This document shows, one piece after another, positions 1 to 10,960 of a DNA stretch of 64,000 bases. The notes below the pieces were generated by a model. It was not told the origin of the DNA. It did no database searches and worked only from the letters and a program-made list of their open reading frames with translations. Made by a program: the position numbers and the translations under genes. The number at the start of each line of letters is the position of its first letter. The first letter of the stretch is position 1. The DNA is taken from contig CM062291.1 of assembly GCA_031216915.1 (NCBI GenBank), positions 37,080,484 through 37,144,483 on the forward strand. Direction: 5' to 3'. Source of the DNA: Pictodentalium vernedei (Eukaryota > Mollusca > Scaphopoda > Dentaliida > Dentaliidae).

Positions 1-231
1 GATCTATTTTCAGGGCGATTAAATGAATTCACGATGTTGGACTGGTATTTTTCTACTCTTTCCAACGTCTTTTCTTCTCTTCATTTTTTTCCTTTTCTCT
101 TCTCTGTCTGCATCTCTGTTTCTTGCCTTCTTTCTTGCTAGGGGAAGACAGGAAGACAGCCAATCTGGCTATGCCTTCCCCTGTCGGTATACAGACATCT
201 TTACGGAAGCGTTGAGGCGCCAGTTGAGTAT

Positions 232-582
232 TATTTCTATCTTGCACGTACAAGTTAGCTATCTTGCACCTGCATGTTACTATCTTGCACGTGCAGGTTA
301 GCTATCTTGCACCTGCAAGTTACTATCTTACACGTGCAGGTTAGCTATCTTGCACCTGCAAGTTACTATCTTGCACGTGCAGGTTAGCTATCTTGCACGT
401 GCAGGTTAGCTATCTTGCACGTGCAGGATCGCTATCTTGCGCTGCAAGTTACTATCTTGCACGTGCAGGTTAGCTATCTTGCACGTGCAGGTTAGCTATC
501 TTGCACGTGCAAGTTACTATCTTGCACGTGCAGGATAGCTATCTTCCACATGCAGGTCAGCTATCTTGCACGTGCAGGTTAG
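232..582. repeat. Minisatellite with TGCACGTGCA core
   Basis: About 14 copies of a unit of roughly 22-25 bases, with the motif tagctatcttgcacgtgcag and variants. The core tgcacgtgca is its own reverse complement and contains CACGTG (E-box-like). The array runs straight into an assembly gap, so its true length is unknown. No coding role is supported. Confidence 0.9.
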
Positions 583-682
583 NNNNNNNNNNNNNNNNNN
601 NNNNNNNNNNNNNNNNNNNNNNNNNNNNNNNNNNNNNNNNNNNNNNNNNNNNNNNNNNNNNNNNNNNNNNNNNNNNNNNNNN
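583..682. other. Assembly gap (100 N)
   Basis: Exactly 100 N bases, the usual placeholder length for a gap of unknown size. It interrupts or ends the minisatellite to its left. Confidence 0.99.
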
Positions 683-1117
683 TGTATTACATTCACAGTA
701 TTAAACACACGCGTAAGATATGTACACTGTTTTGGGGCTGAGGCTATAGTCGTGTTTTGAGTGCCGTGTGTCGAAAAAGTGTTCCACGTACGGTGTGGGG
801 GGAGGGGGGGGGGCAGCGAGTTTATTACGCTATAGTTTCATTTGTTTGTGTGAATTCCATCTCATTTTCTGTGTTTATTGGTATGAGAGTTATATGCGCT
901 TATCGTAATTATCGTTGACAACATGTGCGAGGGAGAGGAGCGGTATTTCACGGCATGGTTGGGTTGCTTGGGGTGGGAGTGGGTAGGTGTTTACCCCATG
1001 TATTACATCCAGAATATTGAAAACACCCGCGAGATATATAAACTGTTTTGGTGGTGGGGGCTATATGTTTCATGTCATCAGAGTCACGTGATTTTATCTT
1101 GAGATAACCAGATGTTT
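683..1117. other. No recognisable feature
   Basis: AT-rich sequence with a short G-run near 798. Two short stretches resemble each other (about 680-730 and 1000-1050: tgtattacat plus a following aaacac..cgcg..atat pattern), suggesting a diverged duplication of about 320 bases. No gene is supported. Confidence 0.4.
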
Positions 1118-1369
1118 TCTCGTTATAACGAGATCTTTTCTCGTTATAACGAGATACTATCTCGTTATAACGAGATCTTTTCTCGTTATAACGAGATCTT
1201 TTCTCATTATAACGAGATCTTTTCTCGTTATAACGAGATACTTTCTCGTTATAACGAGATGTTTTCTCGTTATAACGAGATACTTTCTCGTTATAACGAG
1301 ATGTTTTTTCGTTATAACGAGATGTTTTCTCGTTATAACGAGATCGTATCTCGTTATAACGAGATAAAA
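1118..1369. repeat. Satellite of palindromic 21-bp monomers
   Basis: Twelve tandem units of about 21 bases. Each unit contains tctcgttataacgaga, a perfect 16-base palindrome, followed by a short variable spacer (tcttt, tactt, tgttt). Because every monomer is self-complementary, both strands read almost the same and both give open frames; those frames are not genes. Confidence 0.95.
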
Positions 1370-1730
1370 ATAAATATTTAAGTGTCCTAAATCAGCCACC
1401 GTAGATTTCTCATGAGCTTGAAACCAAATTTCTTTAGGTTCAAAAGGCTGAAAAGGCTGTTCATCCAGTTTGAATGTACAGCCTTTTATGAGGGAAAAGA
1501 AGCCATGGATCACTACTTAAAGATTGCCACATATTATACTTAAACTGAATATTTCCACCTATAAAGGTATTTACATTTGTGCAGGGTTATACAGGGTTAC
1601 GAGTTACTACTGCCAGCTGTGCAATTTGTTACTGTTTCTTGCAGTTGTGTTTGTAAGCATTGGTGCCCTTGTTCTGGAACCCAGCTGTTGTGTTGTTCTT
1701 CGAGTAAAAGTATCGTTGGCGGTACCCTGT
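1370..1730. other. No recognisable feature
   Basis: The minus strand at about 1380-1513 gives a short open stretch of non-repetitive protein that I do not recognise. It continues into the palindromic satellite, so I do not call a gene. Confidence 0.3.
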
Positions 1731-2960
1731 TCACTGGGCTAAAAAAGGAAATTTGCGCTGTCCAGATGTGCCTGCACGGGGTTGATATGGCCAATGTCTG
1801 ACTGTTGTTTTCGGCTTAGTAACCTTGGGGGTGCGTCGCTTCGTTTCAGATAGGTCTTTGACAGTTTGTGCCAGGTCATCCCCAAACAGTTTGTGTGTCA
1901 ATGGGATCCTGTTCATTGCAAAGGGATTTATATTCATCATTTAGTTCTGGCTTGAACAGCATTTTTGTCCCTCATATCCAAGTGATGACTTAAGTCAGCT
2001 AAGAGTCCAACAGCATCTAACAGGCTCCTCATAACTTCATGGGGGTCAGGTGTTTCACCACTCCCTCCTTCTCCTTCAACAAAAGCATTTAGCAGGTTGA
2101 TGACAATGGTGGTGCTCTTCAAAAGTGACCTCTGAACTTTTTACAGCAGAATGTCCCTGTGTTGTGGTAGATTTTGACACAGAGTTGAAAAATTTCCGAA
2201 TTTACTTTGACAACATCCAGTCTACGGCAATTTTCAGGTCTCAGAAAGGTATCCAAGCAGGTTTGTTTTTATCTTTATCTTTTTATCTTTATCCATCCCA
2301 TGCATAAGTAATTGTATTGTAAGATTTGTCAGCTGGGGGTTAATGTTACCACCGGTTGTCTCATCTTTGTGCACAGACTTTTCCAGAATTGCAAAAATGC
2401 TGCTGTCTCCCGATACGTCGCCACAAGTGACATTTGCTTCCACTTCTGGTTCTAAGTCGTCCCCCTTTATCAAGATTGGACTACTGTTCCTCCAGTTCTA
2501 AGCTGGTGTTATAGTTGTCATAGCACCAACCAGTGCCAACTTTCTTGCCAACTGTCTTGCACCACCAGTGCCAACTTTCCCACAGTCACAAGAAGCTGTG
2601 AGAGTTGTTTCTTCAATTGACTCCAAGTCATTGTGGTTTTTGTATTTTGACTAACTTCCTGGTCTGCATGCGCATTCGAAACAGATGCGCGTGTGCCCTG
2701 CACAATGTCCATTACCGGTTCACTGTTTGCATTTGCGAGTTATTGACGTTTGCCTTTCACGAGTTGGTGTTCTTTGTCTTGCTGCCTTTCCCAGTGCTCT
2801 TGGTCCTTTGGGCCTTTTCATGATAAAGACTGTTCATGCCTTTAAATATAGTGTCCAGAATGGTATTCTGTGCACTCAAGTCAGCGGGGACTTGCCCGCT
2901 TCAGAGATTGATGCAACACTCGCTTCTTTCGAAGCACTAGCATTGTTGGCTGGAAGTACG
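1731..2960 (-). pseudogene. Degenerate Gag-like fragment of a retroelement
   Basis: Several minus-strand open pieces in different frames (about 2960-2720, 2473-2234, 2122-1937 and 1940-1731) read together like the Gag-like protein of metazoan DIRS/Ngaro-type retroelements. The piece at 2473-2234 has an acidic SSIFAILEKSVHKDE-like helix. The piece at 1940-1731 has a KLFGDDLAQTVKDLSETKR motif followed by a basic, proline-rich tail. From memory, such families carry an 'LFGDDL...' box near the C-terminus of the first ORF. Stops and frameshifts separate the pieces, and no RT or recombinase follows. It is a dead fragment. A different lineage from the DIRS copies at 34312 and 52140. Confidence 0.45.
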
Positions 2961-3326
2961 TGATTCACACTTTGAGAATGGCATTTCACCTGCGTGATTA
3001 TTAAATCCAAAAATGACGATGAAAAGTGTATAAGTTGTTGTTGTTAACTTCTCGACGATGTTCTGGAAACCGCTCCACAATTATTGAAACAAAATTTTAA
3101 ACTTTCAGGAACAATGTAATTATAGAAAATTTAATAAACATGCAGGTAAACAACTTTTAGAACTATCCGCTTGCAGGAACGCTTCAAGAGGACGTCCGTG
3201 CACATGCGCTATCTCACGTAGCCGCCTCCTTAGGTCGGAATGGGAGGTAAAATGATATTTTTCACCAGCAGAGTGGCTTTTCAATTAACACAGTTTCAAT
3301 GTAAAATAATTTAAAATAATACTCAC
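2961..3326. other. Intronic or downstream sequence, no feature
   Basis: AT-rich sequence on the 3' side of the last visible ABCA exon. It contains gagtggcttttcaattaacac near 3270, which resembles the sequence flanking the piggyBac-type MITE at 33825 and 45341, so it is probably a piece of the repeat that MITE inserted into. No further ABCA exon was found here. Confidence 0.35.
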
Positions 3327-3456
3327 TTGAATTTTATAAAGAACTTATATTCTATTAACCAATTCAGTAAGAAGAAACCAATACCAAGCATGAACATGGA
3401 AAAAAGATTTCTGCCAACAATATCCCACTTTAATGGACTCTTGAGTTGTCCTTCAC
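3327..3456 (-). CDS. ABCA-subfamily transporter, exon E (end of second transmembrane domain)
   Basis: This 130-bp exon encodes GEGQLKSPLKWDIVGRNLFS followed by a hydrophobic helix ending in EYKFFIKFK. It matches the segment just before the second nucleotide-binding domain of ABCA1/2/4/7-type full transporters, where the family has a WDxVGRNLF box and a final membrane helix. The acceptor is ttttacag on the minus strand and the donor is gtgagt. Its incoming phase (two bases completing a G codon) fits the outgoing phase of the exon at 16953-17076. These proteins are membrane ATPases that move lipids. The exons for the following nucleotide-binding domain are not in the window. Confidence 0.9.
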
Positions 3457-3613
3457 CTGTAAAACAGGTATATATTTTTATTTCTGTTGACTGCTTAGTG
3501 GTGCTTATCAGACAGATGAGTGGAAAAACATTCAACAACACACATAGCAAGAAGCCTCTTGGCCTATATAGCTCTGGTTAGGGCCAATACTTTCATGGCA
3601 GATGTATACAGGA

Positions 3614-4446
3614 TAGGGCTGTCGCGACTATCATTTTTTGTAATCGACTAATCGTGACCAGTAATCGATGGTTAGTCGATTAATAGTCGCTTCCCATGAT
3701 TTTTTAGCAAATCATTCTTCTGTTCGTAAAACTCTGAAAATGACAATGGCACCAGTGTGTTCAGACGAAGTGGGGTTGTGGGAACAACAAATCGGTCCCG
3801 ACTGAAGCTACATGTAGTCCAATCTTGGACCCACAGTCCGTAATATTATTTTTGGGGTTGGTACGTCCTGTAGGACGTACCAACCCCAAAAATAATATTA
3901 CTGACTGCGGGTCCAAGTTTGAACTAGATTGAAGCCGATGAATTTACCAAAGAACGTTCCTGCATATGTTTCCTTTCTGCAATAAGTTTCTCGAAATTTT
4001 GAACATTGAGATCTATGCATTCCCTCGTCAGTTGTTAAAATTGGATCCTAGTCTGAAGTTCCGAACTTTGAGAAGTGATCTGACGTTCTGACTTTCGTCA
4101 TAATTTTGTCACTTCCGCGCTTTGGGTTTTCCAATGGGTGCATTCATGTGTACAAGACTGGAGAAATTCAGAAGAATCTATTCTTCTCGAGTAACTGTGA
4201 GTGTTCTTTTTTACACAGTCAGTGACAGTCATACAGTCTTCCGGATATGAATGTTAACTATGGTTAGATATTTAAAGTTATTCACCTTCATTGATCATTC
4301 ACCTCCCAAAACAATGCAATTTAGCCCCGACGTGTAGTAGACGTGTACCACCTTGAAAATGAACGACGATCAACTAAAAATAAAAAACGTCGACTACTTC
4401 AATAGTTGACGGTTAGTCGACTAATCGAATAATCGCGACAGCCCTA
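3614..4446. mobile_element. hAT-type non-autonomous transposon, copy 1
   Basis: 833 bp with terminal inverted repeats starting TAGGGCTGTCGCGA and ending with the complement. It is flanked on both sides by the 8-bp direct repeat ATACAGGA, as expected for a hAT target-site duplication. The inverted repeats extend about 70 bases through gtcgatta/taatcgac motifs. No transposase frame is present. A near-identical copy lies at 62192-63035. Confidence 0.92.
3841..3900. repeat. Perfect 60-bp palindrome inside the hAT element
   Basis: Two 28-base arms (taatattatttttggggttg...) are perfect complements around a 4-base loop tgta. The same structure is in the second copy near 62421-62480 with two differences (one per arm). 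It would form a stable hairpin in single-stranded DNA or RNA. Confidence 0.95.
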
Positions 4447-4481
4447 ATACAGGATAAATATAAGACAGGGAGAATATACCT

Positions 4482-4792
4482 TTAAAACTAGAAGTCCTGT
4501 CCTGAAATGCGCATAAATAGCACGTCGTTTTGCACGTTAATCTACGCGTTATGACGATAGTAAGGCTATCAAATTCTGCACATACGGCCTGTGCACAAGC
4601 AAAGTTTCAGCCAATGGACCTCCGGGTAACCCGGAGGTCCATTGGCAGGAACATTGCTTGTGTTTGCTATGGGTAACAAGAAGAACCTGCCAAGCTTTGG
4701 GTGCCATTTGATACGGCAATTTCGAGCAATTCCTACGCGCAATTAAGCCTAGATAAGCGCACAGTTCGTGACAGGACTTCTAGTTTTAACTG
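4482..4792. mobile_element. MITE with TTAAAACTAGAAGTCCTGTC ends
   Basis: About 310 bp bounded by inverted copies of taaaactagaagtcctgtc (near 4484 and 4770-4790). Inside, at about 4610-4646, is a 17-base-arm palindrome (ccaatggacctccgggt) with a one-base loop, and gcaaag/aagca arms around it. It has no coding capacity. Superfamily not assigned. Confidence 0.75.
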
Positions 4793-4951
4793 TAAGTGAA
4801 ATGCTTACCTTGAAATCTCATTACGTATGACCAGAGCCATATTATTTATAAGACTGACTAGGCTGAAGCCTAGGGGCCTGCAGGGACAGGGGGAAGCCAA
4901 TTTTTTTTTTTTTGCGGAGGCTCTGTTACCAGCCCCTTAGAGCTCCAATGG

Positions 4952-5126
4952 TTAACCCTTTACCCAATATAATGCCAAACACTGGTCAGCGCTATTCACA
5001 AAATTCACCATTCAATTTTTATTACTTTTTCATTTTTTGTCACAAAAACATAGCTTATGACCCCTCATTTTAACGAGCACAAATGAGAGGTCATAAGCTA
5101 TGTTTTTGACGCAAAAAATAAAAAAA
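4952..5126. mobile_element. piggyBac-type MITE, left half (split by DIRS-C)
   Basis: Starts TTAACCCTTTACCCAA and contains a hairpin around 5048-5108 (cataagcttatgacccctc-like arms). Complete relatives at 13092 and 21831 are about 250 bp with TTAA at both ends. The right half resumes at 12038 after the DIRS insertion. TTAA ends with CCCTTT are typical of piggyBac; the superfamily assignment is inference. Confidence 0.8.
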
Positions 5127-5299
5127 GTTAAAAAATTTATAGTAATTTCTATATTTTTTATACTTACCAATGACCCAGACATAGCTGGTGCTAACTCTTA
5201 AAATATAGGGCCAAACACAAATTTTGCCCCCCAATCCCCAAAATTTGCATCTAAAACCAAAGAAAACATGTCCTGAAAGGCCCTCCACACTTAGCCTCC

Positions 5300-5315
5300 A
5301 CTGCGCATGCGCAGT
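5300..5315. promoter_or_regulatory. NRF1-like palindrome in DIRS-C left ITR
   Basis: actgcgcatgcgcagt, a 16-base palindrome matching the known NRF1 consensus (YGCGCAYGCGCR). The partner in the right ITR near 11876 has lost one base of the match. Regulatory function is inference. Confidence 0.5.
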
Positions 5316-5428
5316 GTCAAGGACGTTCCGAAATTAGCGCCATTAATCATTCTAAAAACCAGTGCCTGGTAAGCGCTATGTACTCAGCAGGGAGGCAAGA
5401 GTTCCCAACTCCTGGGAGGGCCATCCCC

Positions 5429-5516
5429 GTCTGGGTCATTGGTAAGTATAAAAAATATAGAAATTACTATAAATTTTTTAACATTTTTATACTGTACCAA
5501 TGACCCAGACATAGCT
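5429..5516. repeat. DIRS-C internal complementary region
   Basis: Reads gtctgggtcattggtaag...ataaattttttaac joined directly to atttttatactgtaccaatg...agct. The first half is complementary to the element's left end and the second half to its right end, as expected of a DIRS ICR. Confidence 0.9.
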
Positions 5517-6933
5517 GAATAGTAAAAAGGCTGGAGGGCCTAGGACATAGAGCAAGTTGGAATACGCTCAATTATATAAAATGGAGTCATCCCCTCTAGG
5601 GAAAAAGAAGTATTAGGCCTTACATGTATCTTTCTTATTTATGTTAAATTAGAAAGATACAACACCCTGCAAAATTGAGCATCATACATCCATGTACTCT
5701 ATTAATATCTAGTATAATCCTTATACTAATAATTTTTAAAGTAAGCCAATAAATAAAGTAAGTCTAGAGAATAGAGACTCTTATACTCCTAAAAGTGTCT
5801 GAGGATTGCACAATCATGTCCGTTGACATATGCAATAATCAAAAGCTATACTTTAAAAACTAAGACTTGAATGAATTTTAAAAACCTAAACTTCTCACTA
5901 AACAACCATCCCAATAACAGCTCAGAATTACTAACTCCGGAGGAGGTATCCCCTTGTTTTCATAGTAAAACAGGTGACCCAAGGGAACACCCTCCCCCCC
6001 CCCCCCCCCTTTTTCTTGCCCTAGGTCAAATAGCCCAGAGCGAAGAGGGCAGCCGAACGGAGACACTGCCGAAACAGACAGCCTACCTAGCTATAGTAGC
6101 AACTGTTAAGTGAATGACATTCTGAGCAGTAGATAATAGACCTAACAAAAGAGGCCTCCAGAAATGGACTCGATATTTCTGAGATAAAAATTCATGAATG
6201 TGGATGGCTGAGCGCAATGAGCAGCCTTCAAAAATCTATAATAGCGACACTATTAATGTAAGCCCAAGATGTAGAAGAACTCTTACTTCATGAGCCGAAA
6301 TCTAAAGCACAACTGCTAAGTCAATGATATACCATAAGCAGTACCGATAGTTAATAGAATCCATTAACAATAGAATGGAGCGTAACGTCCTTCTACTAGG
6401 CATCAAAGACAGAAGCTTACGCCCATAGTAATAAACAGATATCTGTTTATGAATACATAAACTCTACCCGGAAAGAGTAAAGGCCTATGCCCGTACGAAG
6501 ACGGAAGGACCTTAATAACAATAGGTTCCGGATATTAGGAGCCTAACTCTTATGCAAAAATCCAACCTAAATAGTAACGGAATAGTGATTCCGAAACTAC
6601 GAAAGTGAAAATCATCCATCGATAGTGCATGAAACTCACTGACTCTACAGTAAAAGAGAAACCAACAGAATTACTGTCTAAAAGGTCAGAATTTGAAAAC
6701 TACTGTTTCCAGAGGCTCAAATGATTACTTAGCTAAATAAGAACCGAAGTTAAAATCCATATAGGAATTTAATCTAAAGATTCTAAGTCTATTTATCAAA
6801 AAGTTACCAACTGACTTAGATAAAGAGACATAAGACTCAATTGTAAACTATCGTAGAGTGCATAGGTATGAGGTAACATAAACCTATAACCTTAATAATA
6901 ACAGGCTGCAGTAGATCTTGTGAAACAAGTATA

Positions 6934-7192
6934 CTAAAAAATTGCAATGAGTAGTATGGAGGGATCAACAATATGAACATAATGATCCCTACACCAACGA
7001 CGGAAGAGCCTCCACTTTAGCCGCATAGAATAGCGAAGAAGAGGATCTCCTATAGTAAGAAATCGCGTCCAAAGCTCGTCCAGTACAGTGCTTACAATGC
7101 AATACGGACCACACAACGGAATACACGAAGGTTGCGACCTTGCGGGTTGTGATAAAGATGACACGATTTACCCAGTGAAAAAAGATCCTCAC
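6934..7192 (-). pseudogene. Tyrosine recombinase remnant (N-terminal) of DIRS-C
   Basis: Two overlapping minus frames give SLSQPARSQPSCIPLCGP and WRLFRRWCRDHYVHIVDPSI, which align with the start of the recombinase in the intact copy (positions about 36150-36390). A frameshift separates them. The catalytic C-terminal part lies leftward (to about 5880) but is broken by many stops. Confidence 0.75.
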
Positions 7193-7366
7193 ATAGAGGA
7201 AGATTTCACGTTAAGACCAACAGTAGACAAGAGGGTAAATTACCCATGATCTCTGTGAAGATAGAGATGCTATCAACAGAAATGTATTGTGGTTGTTTAT
7301 CTTAGCAATACCTGCTGAAACAACAGCGCCGGAGGATACGCGTATCCTATCATTCCGTCGTATAGA

Positions 7367-8014
7367 TCAATAGAGCGTTAACAACATTAGCTCAGAGATC
7401 TGGACAAGCCAACACATACGTCTGCAATTGATTAGCAAGCTGTGTCGTAAATAAATCATCATTGGGCGCTCCCATAGATAGCAAATCTGATTGAATACTT
7501 GTTTGTTGAGAGTCCATTCTGACAGCAACAAGCGACCCGTAAGAGAACGGGAGTCCGGTAAAACAATCAGACGACCCGGGATATGACGGACCAAAACAGA
7601 ACTTGGTGTACTATAACCAACAGACGGATTCTTTCCATTAAATTGAATAACGGAAACGAAAGAGTGCCTCCCTGGTTCCGGAGATACGCCACTACTGTCG
7701 AATTAAAGGACAGGAATTTGGGCATGCGTTTCTGAATAATGTTCATGCAATGACATAAAGCAAGCCTAAAAAAACATTATTCCGCGGAAGAAAACTGGTT
7801 GCTAAGAGACTGCGGAACCCAAAGACCCTGGCACTTCGAATCCGTAGGGATCAGTATTATATCCCAATCTGTTTGACTGGCAACCGTCATAACAGCCACA
7901 CTCGGGTCCGGCAACTGCGGTGGCACTCTCTGAGTCAACCACCGAATGTTTGCCCCAGTCTGAATCTCTTGTAACACTAGATAGACAAGAGAACGTGTAA
8001 ATCGAGCAATTCAT
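7367..8014 (-). pseudogene. RNase H and methyltransferase-like remnant of DIRS-C
   Basis: Minus-strand pieces correspond to the RNase H region of copy 1 (VAVMTVASQTDWD replaces the intact TDASQTGWG, losing a catalytic aspartate context) and to the following LLPSEWTLNKQVFNQICY segment. Frameshifts and stops interrupt it, and sequence upstream is deleted to Gag. Confidence 0.75.
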
Positions 8015-8029
8015 GGACTGCTGAAAAGT

Positions 8030-10960
8030 TGCCGTCGAAGAGAAGCTCCTCCGAGAACGAAGCGACTCTGAGAGAGTTCTTAACCTTACTATCCACGCGT
8101 GTGGATGTAGCTAGGGCTGCGTCTAACCAACTCCAATCAGCCACTGAAGGGCGGAGTTATACGTGAACAAAATACTGCCCTCAAAAGAAATTACATTGAG
8201 AATAATATCCCGTAAATCTTTTCTTGAAGACGTAATGATAACGCCTCAGTAAGGCGGATTACGTATGATAAAGCGTCTAAGCTAAGTCTACTATACATCA
8301 TGTCGTTTCTAACATTGAAGTTGGAAAAGACATAAACGGCGAAAAGAATATATCCAGTCTTTAACCACACCGTCTAGACGCATATGAACTCTCGGTATGC
8401 CCTGCTCTGCCAAAATAAACTATTCGTATAAATAATAAAATGGCAGAAATGAGCAACGCGGACAAGAAACTAAACTATCATGCTTGGTAGCAGGCTCGTA
8501 TATATATATATATAGCGTCGAAAAATAAAACACATGTTGTAATGACAATATTGGACTGCGTCGGTAAGTCAGGGACAATGTCCCTGAACCGATCGAAAAA
8601 TCCGAGTCCAATGACGCTATAAGTCTCTTATCCAAGATCGCAGCAATGAAGTCCGAAATAACAATCACTGGAAGATAATGCCAGAAGATATGAAAGGCAG
8701 CTTCCGATACTACTAAAGGGAAAACTCGAAATCTTTCGAATCCCTTTCGCCATCCTGTCGGACCCTATAAAGCGTTCGGTCGTCCGTACCTGATGCAACC
8801 GCGGACCGCACCGACCCAGCGCCGTCGGATAATTCCTGATTCGACCGAGAAACTGTCAATTGCTGGGATGCTGCGAAACAACTGTGCTAACTCGGATAGC
8901 ACGTCCGTCACTGAGGCCTGAGGAGAAGCGGTCTTACGATGCATTGCCGCTGGAAGCTCCGTGATCGTTACCCCGTGCATACTACCAATATGCGAGCGAA
9001 CGGAGTGTATAGGCCTCGTGTTCCTTGGCTACCAGATGGCGCGACCTATTCGCCGTGGAATCACTGAATGACGAAACTGATCGGATACTCGAGGTCACGT
9101 AGCCAATGTGCGGTCGTGTGCCCTGCTGTGAGGATGAGGAAGCATTAAGGACAGTCTCTCGGACTGTCAATATAACGGAGCGTCCCGACCGACGGACATA
9201 TGCTCCGAATGTAAAATATCTGAACCACAACATGCGGTCCCCTATGTTGTTGGACGAGAGAGGGACCTCTCCCGCTCACAGCCCGGACGGACCTGGACAA
9301 GCCAGGAACCGGACTAACAGGCTTCCTCCGATCTGTCCTCAATCTGCCGTCACTGGGTGAGTACTAAAGTAATTAAAGTGCTTGCATCACCCAAATCTCC
9401 TTCCTAGACCGCAACGGACGAACCCAGCAGCCGAACCATTCGATGAATGTACGCTACACCGGGTGAGCTAGCGAATGTCACTCCGTAGGCGATAGACATA
9501 TTCCATGAGCACTTATTGCCGCTAGCTCTTCATTAACTATGATGACAGAGGCACACTTTGAAAGACATCTCCGTAACTTTGCGAACAAGAAACCAGAAAT
9601 GCTTGGTTATAGCAAGCATAAAATAATAATATATATAGCGTCGTTCAATAATTCGAAAGTTTGTGTGACATTATTGGACTATGTCGGAACTGAGGGACGA
9701 TGTCCCTGAACCGAACCAAAAATTTCTAAGTCCACCGACGCTATCAGTTTCTTATCCGGCATCGCAGCATTCTGGTCCGACGAAAGAAGCTGTAGAAGAC
9801 CAAGTCAGATGACATACACAACAGCATATGTTGTTCCGAAAGGGAAAGCACGAAATCCTCCAAATCCCTTTCGGTATCCCGTCGGACCGGATGAAACTTT
9901 CGGACGTCCGTACCCGCTTCCGCGGAGCGTCCCGACCCAGCATCGTCGGATAAAAAATATGCGACAGATTCAGTTGATGCTGGGATGCTGCGATAAACTG
10001 TGCTATTAAGGAAAGCACGTCCGTTCCCGAGGCCTGTGCAGTAGCGGTCTTACGATGCATTGCCGCCGGAAGCTCCGTGTACGTTGACTCCCGCACACTT
10101 CCTATGCGAACGTCCGGAGTCTGCAGGCCTCGTGTCCCTGGCTACCGGATGGTGTGACCTGGTCGCCGAAGAATCCTTGATCGGCGAAGCTGGTAATATA
10201 TCGGCGGTCACGCAGCCAAGGTGCGGTCGTGTGCGCTGACGAGAAGAGGAAGCCTTAGCAGTCTCCGCGGACTGCCTATACAACGGAGCGTCCCGAGCGA
10301 CGGACGTATGCTCCGCTTGCGACACATTTTGTACCACAACATCTGGGGCCAGATGTTGTTGAACGAGAGAGGGGCCTCTCTCGCTTGCCGTCCGGATGGA
10401 CCGGAACGGGCTATGAACCGGACTAAAAGGCTTCCTCCGTTCTCCCTCCGATCCGCCGTCACTGGGTGTGCATTAGGTTAATTTATAGTGCTCGCATCAC
10501 CCCAAAATTCCTTCTAGACCGCAACGGACGAACCCGGCTGCCGAACCATTCGGTGAATGGACGCTACACCGGGCGAGCTAGCGGACGTCAAAGGCCGTCG
10601 AACCTACTAGGGTCCTCTTAGGCAATTGGCGTATTTACATGAGCACTTTTCCGCTAGCCCTTCATTAATTGTGACGACGGAGGCACACTGTTGGAAGACA
10701 TCACAGATACATCACCCTAATCTTGATCGTCTGAAATAGAAATTGATAAAGTAGAGTGACCCTGCGGGGAAAGGACCGGAGTGTCCAATTCCCCAATAAC
10801 ATACCGTGACATACGCTTCCCATATTGTCATCAAAATCATACAATACAGAACAGGAGTTAATGCGAGTACACTGACCACATATAGAATGAATATAAAGTC
10901 AGAGGAAGACTTCCTCTTAATACAATTGATCAATATCCTTTCAATGTGAAAAGAAAACAA
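8030..10960 (-). pseudogene. Gag-like remnant of DIRS-C with internal tandem duplication
   Basis: Nucleotide matches to the intact Gag gene (38250-40352) run along this stretch, but about 1.1 kb is present twice: 8515-9630 and 9639-10690. Both halves contain the same landmarks: a cattattggac block, a tcttacgatgcattgccgc block, and a ggacctctcncgct block. The N-terminal Cys-rich coding part lies at about 10710-10960. Both halves carry frameshifts. Confidence 0.75.

Noticed and set aside
1112..1513. Frames through the ctcgttataacgag satellite on both strands
   Set aside because: Palindromic monomers give open frames on both strands by symmetry.
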